From CAYFJO01 sp964343305 (lineage in GTDB: Bacteria > Planctomycetota > Planctomycetia > Pirellulales > Pirellulaceae): a stretch of DNA of 12,825 bases. Positions 7,101-12,810 of this stretch are shown piece after piece (position 1 is the stretch's first letter; each line of letters starts with the position of its first letter). The position numbers were made by a program, and so were the translations under genes. Location: NCBI GenBank assembly GCA_964343305.1, contig CAYFJO010000316.1:1-12825 (forward strand), in the 5' to 3' direction. The notes below the pieces were generated by a model. The model was not told the origin of the DNA. It was given only the letters and a program-made list of their open reading frames with translations, and made no database searches.

Positions 7101-7823
7101 GACGTGCTGATCCAGCACAGTCGCGATCACAGCAAACAGGCTGCAACGACACTTCAGAAGGTCGAAGAAAAGGTCGAGTCGTTATTCGGCGACAATCATC
7201 ATCAAACGGCAGGCAAAGCGGCCGGCGGCAATGGTGCGTTGTCTTCGCTGTCCGATTGGCTCAAAGAAACGCTTCGGTTTGAACTGTCGACCGACGAAAT
7301 CGCCAAGCTGGAGGCCGACGAACTGCAGCGTAAATTGGTCAACGCGGTCGAAGATCATTACCACCCCGAAATGCGGCGAATGGAACGGATGCTGCTGCTC
7401 GACCTGGTCGACTCGGCTTGGAAAGACCATTTGTATTCGATGGATTATCTGCGCAGCAGCGTCGGCCTGAAAGGCTACGCCCAGATGGACCCCAAGGTCG
7501 AGTACAAGCGCGAAGGCATGAAGATGTTCGAAGGGATGTGGACATCGATCGGCGAACGCACGACGGATCTGGTTTTCCACATCCAGCAGCTTGACGAAGG
7601 TGTCGTCGGCTCGACCTGGGTCGACACCACCGCCACGCACGAACAAGCCCAATCCACGAGCGAATACGCCGACCAACAAGAAGCCGCGATCCGCAACAGC
7701 GGCAACGAAGGCAAGGTCGACACGATCCGAAACAAAGGCCAAAAAGTCGGCCGCAACGATCCATGTCCGTGCCGCAGCGGCAAGAAATACAAAAAGTGTT
7801 GCGGACGGCTGCAAGGAAGATAG
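4113..7823 (+). CDS. secA: Preprotein translocase ATPase SecA, enlarged
   Basis: The motor of the Sec pathway, driving unfolded proteins through SecYEG at the cytoplasmic membrane. Landmarks: an N-terminal amphipathic stretch about 25 residues longer than usual; Walker A GEGKT (125-129); D242-E-V-D245; cross-linking domain about 255-410; M567-A-G-R-G-T-D; GTERHEARRID (633-643); R647-G-R-T-G-R652-Q-G-D (usual Ala is Thr650); W1103-K-D-H-L; GYAQMDP (1121-1127); EYKRE (1130-1134). It ends in the zinc/SecB-binding tail with C1218, C1220, C1229 and C1230; the usual Gly after the second Cys is Arg1221. At 1236 residues it is over 300 longer than E. coli SecA (901). Much of the excess is residues 462-508, inserted at the NBD2 edge, and four copies of a helical-wing unit (842-1085). 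The ATG at 4113 has no strong Shine-Dalgarno. waaA follows after 91 nt. Confidence 0.99.
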   Translation: MEKLERIWEIVSGFFSSLLRVVERTITGFFGSSNARMIKRMHAKIEAINALEERCQEMSNEELKDQTRVFKERLAAGEMLDDILNEAFAVCREGGVRFLGMRHYDVQLIGGMVLHSGAIAEMVTGEGKTLVATLPAYLNALEGKGVHVVTVNDYLARRDMEWMAPLYMGLGLTVGAIQSDMQGTEGTLRRQEAYACDITYGTNNEFGFDYLRDNMRSASRGDNRYDKRHQQSQGPLNYAIVDEVDNILIDEARTPLIISGPAEKDIRKYSEANRIAMKLKKDEHFKVNEKDHTASLTDEGVRAAEKAAGVESFYTAGNMEWPHLIDNALKAHHLYKKDVNYVVKEGRVIIVDEFTGRLMDGRQWSDGLHQSVEAKESVKIKEETQTMATITLQNYFKLYNKLCGMTGTAMTEANEFWKIYKLDVVAIPTNRPMRRDEMTDVIYKSEKEKYEAVADDIERVNKFDVVALGRDEILGTIVKEDDDTITIQPSGSKKKQTIPLEEIKEVHHKGRPVLVGTVSIEKSERLAKLLDQRGIKHEVLNAKNHKREAEIVAQAGRRGAVTIATNMAGRGTDIVLGGNAETMTWARLQDTYETRLDVPQEEWDELVHEIETLENMKEEGELVKELGGLHVIGTERHEARRIDLQLRGRTGRQGDPGSSRFFLSLEDDLMRIFFGEWVQNFLTRMGLADGEAIESRMISRRIEGAQKKREEHSFEIRKNLLEYDEVMDEQRKRVYGYRQAILDGTNCRDLIIDMIREQVDYHVDMFTERDFGPDSFAAYAGKTLTVQLEGRHFRGLDIRNAESFAKEEAERLAETDIIGAIDENLPDASDEEAGDIASEWNWEALAKFGNARWDLNLRDRDLKKAGRDQCAELLIEKARDAIQKVDLTEGKPYLDEQYGLRTTIGWVRAKFGLEINIEELAALEVDAIKDLIVERAEQNYDERESEYPVIAGLYKFTSGTGGSRIDREGLVNWAKQRFESELSLDDLKNKQRDEIRDVLIQHSRDHSKQAATTLQKVEEKVESLFGDNHHQTAGKAAGGNGALSSLSDWLKETLRFELSTDEIAKLEADELQRKLVNAVEDHYHPEMRRMERMLLLDLVDSAWKDHLYSMDYLRSSVGLKGYAQMDPKVEYKREGMKMFEGMWTSIGERTTDLVFHIQQLDEGVVGSTWVDTTATHEQAQSTSEYADQQEAAIRNSGNEGKVDTIRNKGQKVGRNDPCPCRSGKKYKKCCGRLQGR
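5496..5636 (+). other. SecA NBD2-edge insertion, probable small beta-barrel
   Basis: SecA residues 462-508 lie between the Y-E-A-V-A-D-D-I-E helix and K-G-R-P-V-L-V-G-T. In E. coli and B. subtilis SecA, as I recall them, only a few residues separate these elements. The segment alternates short hydrophobic strands with charged turns: DVVAL, EILGTIV, DTITIQP, QTIPLEEI. This pattern resembles the small SH3/Sm-like 'DG-x-x-x-x-G-x-(I/V)-x-E-x-(D/E)' barrels seen in many planctomycete proteins. The insertion is seen; the fold is inferred. Confidence 0.65.
6636..7367 (+). repeat. Four tandem helical-wing-like units inside SecA
   Basis: SecA residues 842-884, 900-942, 967-1009 and 1043-1085 align to each other without gaps over 43 positions. 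Shared positions: aromatic at 7 (F848, W906, W973, W1049); bulky hydrophobic at 12 (W853, F911, F978, L1054); hydrophobic at 16 (L857, I915, L982, L1058) and 21 (L862, L920, L987, I1063); invariant Asp at 27 (D868, D926, D993, D1069); hydrophobic at 33-34. Ordinary SecA has one such unit, the helical wing (in E. coli around WDIPGLQERL), directly before the segment equivalent to M1090 onward, so copy 4 sits at the canonical place. Confidence 0.8.
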
Positions 7824-7830
7824 TAAAACT

Positions 7831-7884
7831 GTAGGACGGATTGCTAATCCGTCCACCGGCAGTCGGATTAGCAATCCGACCTAC
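7831..7884. repeat. GTAG-headed inverted REP doublet (REPIN-like), copy B
   Basis: Same build as the copy at 988-1043. Left hairpin: GTA, GGACGGATT (7834-7842), loop GCT, AATCCGTCC (7846-7854). Then a 6-nt spacer, ACCGGC, and a mirrored right hairpin (7861-7884) ending in CCTAC. The outer 21-bp arms differ at one base. The loop is 3 nt here and 4 nt in copy A. It fills most of the 91-nt gap between the secA stop (7823) and the waaA ATG (7915), so any read-through transcript would carry it in the waaA leader. Confidence 0.87.
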
Positions 7885-7900
7885 AGAGGCGACATTGGGA

Positions 7901-7905
7901 AAGGA
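7901..7905 (+). promoter_or_regulatory. Ribosome binding site deciding the waaA start
   Basis: AAGGA lies 9 nt before the ATG at 7915. The frame stays open upstream to 7591, but that extension overlaps secA and runs through the REP doublet, so this site fixes the start at 7915. Confidence 0.65.
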
Positions 7906-7914
7906 CTCCCGTCG

Positions 7915-9264
7915 ATGTCTTATCTACTGAACCTCGTTTATTTGTGCGTCCTCCTCATCGCCTCTCCGTGGCTGTTGTTTTGTGCCATTTGGCAAGGAAA
8001 ATATCGCGAAGGATTCGCACAGAAGTTTCTCGGCCTGGCACCGCAGCGCCAGGGCGACCGTCCCTGTATTTGGCTGCACGCCGTCAGTGTCGGGGAAGCC
8101 AATTTGCTGCAAACCATCGTGCCCCAGATTGAGCGCCGCTTTCCGAACGTCGAATGCGTCATCTCCGTTACGACAAGAACAGCGTTCGATATGGCGACGG
8201 AAAAGTATTCATCACACACCGTTTTCTATTGCCCGTTGGATTTCACTTGGGCCGTGGATCGAGCGATGAAGCAGGTGCGGCCCGACATGCTCGTGCTGGT
8301 GGAACTAGAATTGTGGCCAAACTTGCTTGGTGCGGCAAAGCGGCACCATGCTTCCACCGCGATCGTCAACGGCCGCTTGAGTGAAAAGAGTTTTCGTGGT
8401 TACAGCCGAATTCGCCGCTTCATCCAACCACTGCTCGAATCCATCGACTTGATCGCTGTTCAGAATCAGGCGTACGCGGATCGCTTTCTGCAACTTGGCG
8501 CTCGTGCCGACACAGTCCACGTTACCGGCTCGATCAAATTTGACGGCGCATCGACGAACCGCGAAAACTCAAAATCCGCGGAGTTGACCACGCTTGCTGG
8601 AATCCAACCGGGCGACATTGTCTTCTTGGCCGGCAGCACGCAGGATCCAGAGGAACAGTTCGCATTCGATACATTTCAACAGTTGCGTGGGCGCTATCCG
8701 CAATTGAAATTGATCCTCGTGCCGCGCCATCCACATCGATTTGATGAGGTCGCCAAGCTGCTCGATCAATCCGGCGTCGACTGGCGTCGTCGCACTGATC
8801 TACGTAGCACAGGCTGCCAGCCTGTTGGTAAGAATTCGGACAGCCAAGCTGGCTGTGCTACGAGGATCCTACTGGTCGACACCATCGGCGAACTCGGTGC
8901 CTGGTGGGCAACGGCGCACATCGGATTTGTTGGCGGTAGCATGGGCTCGCGAGGTGGACAGAACATGATCGAACCGGCTGCCTACGGAGTCGCGACGTCA
9001 TTTGGTCCGAATACCAAGAATTTTCGTGACGTTGTCGACCTAATGCGAAAACGAGCGGCCGCGGTCATTGTATCGAACGGCGACGAATTGACCACGTTCG
9101 TCGAACGTTGTTTGTCCGACCCGGAATACATCGCAGCTTTTGGCCAAAACGCGCAGCGGCTCGTGCAGGATCAAGTGGGGGCGACTAACCGGACGCTCGA
9201 TCTGTTCGATCCACTGATTCTTTCGGCGATTCAGCGTCACGACGGACACAAAAACGCCGCATAG
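7915..9264 (+). CDS. waaA: Kdo transferase (lipid A Kdo transferase, GT30)
   Basis: This inner-membrane glycosyltransferase transfers Kdo from CMP-Kdo to lipid A precursor, starting the LPS core. The 449-residue protein begins with a hydrophobic anchor (about 4-26). Then come H55-A-V-S-V-G-E61, whose Glu is the family's proposed catalytic base; ELELWPN (130-136); G-S-I-K-F-D; VPRHPHRF (269-276), the CMP-binding region; FVGGS (338-342); R-G-G-Q-N-M-I-E-P-A (346 on); and G-P-N-T-K-N-F. All are typical of WaaA. Residues 297-316 are encoded by a REP doublet (8803-8862) and fall between the VPRHP block and I318-L-L-V-D-T-I-G-E, a surface loop in other members. The frame stays intact around the insertion, so the gene looks functional. 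The start at 7915 is supported by AAGGA. It follows secA across a REP doublet; no separate promoter was recognised. Whether one or more Kdo units are added cannot be told. Confidence 0.95.
   Translation: MSYLLNLVYLCVLLIASPWLLFCAIWQGKYREGFAQKFLGLAPQRQGDRPCIWLHAVSVGEANLLQTIVPQIERRFPNVECVISVTTRTAFDMATEKYSSHTVFYCPLDFTWAVDRAMKQVRPDMLVLVELELWPNLLGAAKRHHASTAIVNGRLSEKSFRGYSRIRRFIQPLLESIDLIAVQNQAYADRFLQLGARADTVHVTGSIKFDGASTNRENSKSAELTTLAGIQPGDIVFLAGSTQDPEEQFAFDTFQQLRGRYPQLKLILVPRHPHRFDEVAKLLDQSGVDWRRRTDLRSTGCQPVGKNSDSQAGCATRILLVDTIGELGAWWATAHIGFVGGSMGSRGGQNMIEPAAYGVATSFGPNTKNFRDVVDLMRKRAAAVIVSNGDELTTFVERCLSDPEYIAAFGQNAQRLVQDQVGATNRTLDLFDPLILSAIQRHDGHKNAA
8803..8862. repeat. GTAG-headed REP doublet inside waaA
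   Basis: GTAG (8804-8807), C, then a perfect hairpin ACAGGCT/GCC/AGCCTGT (8809-8825); 14-nt spacer; perfect hairpin ACAGCCA/AGC/TGGCTGT (8840-8856), G, then CTAC (8858-8861). The stems differ from those at 988 and 7831, so this is another family, yet the GTAG...CTAC ends and inverted-pair layout are shared. It is translated in frame as R297 to T316 of WaaA; the 60 nt from 8803 to 8862 equal 20 codons and contain no stop. Confidence 0.85.
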
Positions 9265-9293
9265 CTTTCGAAGGCAAGGCACACTTCTCGCCG

Positions 9294-9323
9294 TTGTCCA
9301 ATTCCCCTTTCTCTGCCTATAAT
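9294..9323 (+). promoter_or_regulatory. metK promoter
   Basis: TTGTCC (9294-9299), an 18-nt spacer, and a perfect TATAAT (9318-9323). Transcription would begin near 9330, leaving a leader of about 40 nt before the GTG at 9371. That is too short for any known SAM riboswitch, so control by such an element is unlikely here. Confidence 0.65.
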
Positions 9324-9370
9324 GTGCCTTTCAATCGCTTAGCCAAATCCAAATATTGAGGAGTATCTCT

Positions 9371-10555
9371 GTGGCCACTGGCAAATATCTGTTCACGAGC
9401 GAATCTGTAAGCATGGGCCATCCCGATAAGCTGGCCGACCAAATTTCCGACGGAATCCTCGACGCTTTGTTTGCTCAGGACCCGTATAGCCGCGTCGCTT
9501 GTGAGACCATGGTCACGACCGGCGTTGCAATCGTCGCCGGCGAAATCACGACCAAGGCCGTGGTCGACTATCAACAAGTCATCCGTGACGTGATACGCGA
9601 AGTTGGCTACACGGACGACGAAATGGGCATCTGTGCTGATACGTGTGCGGTGATGGTTTCGATCGACAAGCAAAGCCCCGATATCGCTCAGGGCGTCGAC
9701 GACAACCAGGACAAGGGTAAAGAAATTGGTGCTGGCGACCAGGGCCTGATGTTCGGCTTTGCCTGCGACGACACAGAAGAATTGATGCCGTTGCCGATCG
9801 CTCTGTCTCACAAGATCCTCGACCGGCTGAACAAAGCCCGCTTCGATAGAGAAGCCGACTGGCTGCGGCCGGATACCAAGAGCCAGGTGACGATCGAGTA
9901 CGATGGCGACAAACCAGTTCGTGTCGACACGGTCGTCGTTTCGACACAGCACGCGCCGGAGGTGTCAAATGAAGAGATTCAAAGTTTCATTACCGAAAGA
10001 ATCGTCAAGCCGTTGTTGCCCACCGATCTGGACACGAGCAGCGTCACGTATCACGTCAATCCGACGGGACGATTTGTCGTGGGCGGCCCACATGGCGACT
10101 GTGGTTTGACGGGTCGCAAGATCATCGTCGACACCTACGGCGGTTGGGGAAGACACGGCGGCGGTGCATTTAGCGGCAAGGACCCAACCAAAGTCGATCG
10201 CAGTGCCGCTTACATGGCACGGCACGTCGCCAAAAACATCGTTGCCGCTGGGCTCGCCAGTCGCTGCGAAGTACAACTAGCCTACGCGATTGGCGTCACA
10301 GACCCCGTCAGCGTTCATGTCGATACGCAAGGCACTGGCAAAGCCGACGACGAACGCATCTGTGAAGTGGTTCGCGACTTTTTCCCGTTGTCGCCCGGCG
10401 GGATCATCGACTATTTGGAACTGCGCCGTCCGATCTTCCGCAAGACGGCCGAAGGCGGACACTTCGGTCGTTCCGGTCCAGAATTCACTTGGGAAAAAAC
10501 CGATCGCGCATCGGAACTAGCAGAAGCCGTGAGTGCTGGCGCTGCCGCTAGTTAA
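9371..10555 (+). CDS. metK: S-adenosylmethionine synthetase
   Basis: Makes S-adenosylmethionine from ATP and methionine in the cytoplasm, supplying methyl groups for RNA, DNA, protein and small-molecule methylation. The 394-residue protein is full length (E. coli 384). G-H17-P-D19-K20 holds the active-site His and Mg-binding Asp. GAGDQG (120-125) and GGGAFSGKD (263-271) are the two family signatures, and D-K-P-V-R-V-D-T-V-V-V-S-T-Q-H follows the pattern of the central domain. GTG at 9371 is chosen because GAGGAG (9358-9363) stands 7 nt before it; a TTG five codons upstream overlaps that ribosome binding site. It has its own promoter (9294-9323), so it need not depend on waaA. Neighbours show no methionine-cycle partner such as ahcY. 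The Ala-rich C-terminal tail is unremarkable. Confidence 0.99.
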   Translation: MATGKYLFTSESVSMGHPDKLADQISDGILDALFAQDPYSRVACETMVTTGVAIVAGEITTKAVVDYQQVIRDVIREVGYTDDEMGICADTCAVMVSIDKQSPDIAQGVDDNQDKGKEIGAGDQGLMFGFACDDTEELMPLPIALSHKILDRLNKARFDREADWLRPDTKSQVTIEYDGDKPVRVDTVVVSTQHAPEVSNEEIQSFITERIVKPLLPTDLDTSSVTYHVNPTGRFVVGGPHGDCGLTGRKIIVDTYGGWGRHGGGAFSGKDPTKVDRSAAYMARHVAKNIVAAGLASRCEVQLAYAIGVTDPVSVHVDTQGTGKADDERICEVVRDFFPLSPGGIIDYLELRRPIFRKTAEGGHFGRSGPEFTWEKTDRASELAEAVSAGAAAS

Positions 10556-10585
10556 CACGCACGAGCCAAGAATCGAAACGCAGAC

Positions 10586-11554
10586 TTATTTGGCAAGCAG
10601 TTTGCTCATCTCGTCGACAATGCGGGGAGTCTTCAAGTCCTCGGTCCTGCGAACGAGATGAACGAAATTATCCGCCAGGATTTCGTCCGGGTGAATGATG
10701 TACCCGGTGTTGTTGCCAATCTTCTCGAAATACGCCGGAAGTTTCATCGGATCGAACACAATGGGACGACCGTCCCTTTCGACAGCAGACCACTGATCGC
10801 CATTTTTCTTCACGATCATCATTCGGAACAGCAAGTACTTAAAAAACGAACCACCTTGCTTGGCATCGTACTCTTTGGCCGACGAATACAGCACGGGCAC
10901 GGCTTTCGTCAACATTCCCTTGACCTTGAGTTCGATGTAGTAATCAATCGAAGGTGCGTCAGGATTCGTGATCCGGCGATCTCGCAACGACTTTGGCAGC
11001 TTGATTTCGTCACACGGATGAAAACCGACGATCGCGTAGAGTTTCGTGCGAAGCTCCGTGTCGTGCCGGCTCAAGATATGAAACAGCTCGTGAATAAGGA
11101 GCCTCTCCAACGAGTCCGGCGGTCGTCCTAAAACTTTTTGCGGCAAGACCACGGCGTGGCTTCGACAATAGGCTGCCTCGCCCTCTTCTTTGCCAGTCGT
11201 CTTAATCAGCAAAATAGTCTTGGGAAAGGGGATCTGAAATGCATCCATCTTCTTTCGAATGGAATTGACGGCCACAGACACCTTGTCCATTTCATCCTTT
11301 TCCCATTCTACAATCTCGCGTGTGATGAACTTAATAAAGTCGTCGTTCGTCACTTCGTCGTTCGTCTTCATCCGAGACTGGCGGTCAAAGTGACTCAGCC
11401 GCGAAATGAATGCGTCGTCTTTCGCGAGAATGTCTTTTCCTTCTTGATTGGTTGCAAATCGAACAATTGACTTTCGATGAAGCAAAATGCCGTCTACAGC
11501 GAATAGCGGCGTCGGTACCGGGATCAGAAGAAATGCCAGTAGAAGGAATCGCAT
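10586..11554 (-). CDS. Secreted zinc-peptidase-like protein (HExxH), unknown function
   Basis: I do not recognise a named family. The 322-residue protein starts with a clear signal peptide: M-R-F, a Leu-rich core (4-11), and likely cleavage after A19 (P-L-F-A, then V-D-G). A charged helical stretch follows (about 38-105). H155-E-L-F-H159 lies in a hydrophobic helix and is the zinc-peptidase signature. Near the C-terminus, H288-P-D-E291-I-L-A-D-N-F resembles the 'HPEEILAENF' segment that gives the third zinc-ligand Glu in some gluzincin-like proteins. There is no lipobox and no later membrane segment, so it is probably periplasmic or extracellular. ATG at 11554 is preceded by AAGG at 8 nt spacing, supporting the start. 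It converges on metK, leaving 30 nt between stops and no clear terminator. The signal and zinc motif are seen; proteolysis and substrate are inferred or unknown. Confidence 0.8.
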   Translation of the reverse strand: MRFLLLAFLLIPVPTPLFAVDGILLHRKSIVRFATNQEGKDILAKDDAFISRLSHFDRQSRMKTNDEVTNDDFIKFITREIVEWEKDEMDKVSVAVNSIRKKMDAFQIPFPKTILLIKTTGKEEGEAAYCRSHAVVLPQKVLGRPPDSLERLLIHELFHILSRHDTELRTKLYAIVGFHPCDEIKLPKSLRDRRITNPDAPSIDYYIELKVKGMLTKAVPVLYSSAKEYDAKQGGSFFKYLLFRMMIVKKNGDQWSAVERDGRPIVFDPMKLPAYFEKIGNNTGYIIHPDEILADNFVHLVRRTEDLKTPRIVDEMSKLLAK

Positions 11555-11713
11555 ACTTAAGACCTTGTATCCGCGTTCATCGCCGACTTCGCAATTACAA
11601 GTTACTCGACGATGAACAACAGTTCAAACGGATCTCTCTGGAATTGCCCCTAGTCTTCGACTTTCGCAGGGTCGCGTGCGATCCGCCACGCTCCAAGGAC
11701 GGGCTGGCCTAGC

Positions 11714-11766
11714 GTCGAGAGACAAGAGCCTGGAACAGCAGATGCTCTTGACTCTCGTCTCTCGAC
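11714..11766. repeat. Imperfect inverted repeat, GTCGAGAGAC type
   Basis: GTCGAGAGACAAGAGC (11714-11729) is matched on the other arm (11744-11766) by GCTCTTG and GTCTCTCGAC, with a 7-nt bulge ACTCTC/G-rich between them. All 16 left-arm bases can pair. The arms enclose a 14-nt loop. A run of T does not follow closely, so a plain terminator is not obvious. Its Tyr-like GAGAGT/ACTCTC composition differs from the REP doublets elsewhere. Confidence 0.6.
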
Positions 11767-11784
11767 TATTTCATTGAGCGCCAA

Positions 11785-11840
11785 GGATCGAGGGCCTAGA
11801 GAAAGAACCCAATTGGCTCTCGACACTCCGCCCTCGATCC
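11785..11840. repeat. Inverted repeat GGATCGAGGGC / GCCCTCGATCC
   Basis: GGATCGAGGGC (11785-11795) pairs perfectly with GCCCTCGATCC (11830-11840). An inner CTAGAG/CTCTCG portion gives a little further pairing across a bulge. It lies 18 nt after the previous hairpin and shares TCGAG and CTCTCGAC words with it, so the two may be diverged copies of one element. Confidence 0.55.
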
Positions 11841-11937
11841 TCGACTGACTCAGTACCCCACCAAGGAATCCGAACATCCTACAAAAACGTCGGGGAAAAC
11901 AACTAGTCTCGAAAGCGTGGGTGCAACAGTGGGTGCG

Positions 11938-12057
11938 ATGAATGTGGATTTGGAGCAAATTGCAGCTGATCTGCGCGGGTGTTTGACGGTCGAACAGTGT
12001 CGTCGTTTGGCTGAATTACTCTTGGGTGAAAAGAGCGATGAACATGCGTCGAAGTGA
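11938..12057 (+). CDS. Small hypothetical protein (39 aa)
   Basis: No family recognised. ATG-Asn-Val-Asp leads into L-T-V-E-Q-C-R-R-L-A-E-L-L-L-G, which would form an amphipathic helix, and the protein ends in a short charged tail. The stop overlaps the GTG of the next frame as GTGA (12054-12057), a spacing common in translationally coupled gene pairs. There is no strong Shine-Dalgarno before the ATG. It may be a real small gene or the surviving end of a decayed one. Confidence 0.35.
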   Translation: MNVDLEQIAADLRGCLTVEQCRRLAELLLGEKSDEHASK

Positions 12058-12422
12058 GCAATCGCAAAACGCCCAATACAATGTATGCTTGGACGAACAG
12101 CCATTTGTCGTTGATCGGACGACGCCACAGGTTAATCAGCGCGTCGCTGCAATGGATCGAAACGGGAAATCGGGATCTAGAACCAACCGAAGCGAGCGGC
12201 GACATGGCGCGGGCGATCTTGCGATGGATTCGGACTGAGTTGCTGGTTGCTGGTCAACGCGCCGTCGAAGACTTTAGAACTGGCTTGACCAAGATTGATC
12301 GCAGCGATGACGAAATGGTCGGCGAGTTGATTGGCATGTGCCTCGCACGACATCTCGGAGGATTTCGACTGAATGAATCAAACATCGAGGAATTACTTGT
12401 TGGTTGCTGGTCGTTCATTTAG
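12054..12422 (+). CDS. Hypothetical protein (122 aa), possibly coupled to the 39-aa ORF
   Basis: No family recognised. It begins with GTG overlapping the previous stop (GTGA). The first 25 residues are polar. The middle, roughly 48-105, reads as plausible helices (D-M-A-R-A-I-L-R-W-I-R-T-E-L-L, then D-D-E-M-V-G-E-L-I-G-M-C-L-A), and it ends W-S-F-I. No signal peptide, membrane segment or catalytic motif is visible. An internal ATG (residue 10) or the one near residue 50 could be the true start. Composition is somewhat less biased than in the core genes. A short remnant of a larger gene is an equally good reading. Confidence 0.35.
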   Translation: MSNRKTPNTMYAWTNSHLSLIGRRHRLISASLQWIETGNRDLEPTEASGDMARAILRWIRTELLVAGQRAVEDFRTGLTKIDRSDDEMVGELIGMCLARHLGGFRLNESNIEELLVGCWSFI

Positions 12423-12474
12423 AAGAGTAAAAGCTCGGGAATTCGTGTCTGCGTCTTTCCATTCATAGCCCACG

Positions 12475-12810
12475 ATGCTGCAATTGCACTACAATCGCCT
12501 GAGGGCTTTTCATTGGCCGCTTAAGCCACGATTCTCGTTGCTGGTGTTTACCCAGACGCGTCCACGGAGAACCGCTACGACCGCCCATCTTTTGTGGTGG
12601 CTCTACCTGAACTATCGCCTAAACCTGAAAGGTCTCAAGGCGCCGTCGAACCTCAAAAGGCTTGAGTTCCATCACTGTGCTTTAACAGATGCGGATCTGA
12701 CATACCTCAAGCAGTTGACCGACCCGGAGACGCTCAGATTCGGCGGCAGCTATTGGGGCGGAGATTGCAGGTCGTCCCCTTTCCCCCAACTATCTTGTGC
12801 GATGATATAA
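12475..12810 (+). pseudogene. Degenerate leucine-rich-repeat protein fragment
   Basis: The 111-codon frame contains N-L-K-R-L-E-F-H-H-C-A-L-T-D-A-D-L-T-Y-L-K and L-T-D-P-E-T-L-R-F-G-G (about nt 12650-12750). This matches the planctomycete-type LRR pattern 'L-x-x-L-x-(F/L)-x-x-(C/T)-x-(L/V)-T-D-x-x-L-x-x-L'. Further upstream P-R-F-S-L-L-V-F-T resembles the start of the 'RFSLRTLLVFT' anchor that often precedes such repeats, but what follows is not hydrophobic. Only about one and a half repeats are present and the frame ends abruptly at 12808-12810. The likeliest reading is a decayed gene; a genuine short LRR protein is possible. Confidence 0.4.

Larger units (their letters stand above)
11555..11937. 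other. Intergenic region with paired hairpins, no supported gene
   Basis: About 380 nt without a convincing gene. The left part must hold the start signals of the minus-strand peptidase-like gene; I could not pick a convincing promoter. Positions 11714-11840 carry two neighbouring imperfect inverted repeats, listed separately. Open frames here (plus to 11712, minus 11650-11958) lack domain features and cross the hairpins. Confidence 0.5.

Noticed and set aside
7591..7914. Upstream extension of the waaA frame
   Set aside because: Overlaps the secA C-terminus and runs through the REP doublet; a ribosome binding site and the expected N-terminal anchor place the start at 7915.
9356..9370. TTG start for metK five codons upstream
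   Set aside because: It overlaps the GAGGAG ribosome binding site that serves the GTG at 9371.
9324..9370. SAM riboswitch before metK
   Set aside because: The leader after the promoter is only about 40 nt and shows no SAM-aptamer stems.
10556..10585. Bidirectional terminator between metK and the convergent gene
   Set aside because: Only 30 nt, with no stable inverted repeat or T-run.
11410..11712. 100-codon plus-strand frame overlapping the peptidase-like gene start
   Set aside because: Its first part is antisense to the signal-peptide region and the rest has no family features; possible old coding remnant, but unsupported.
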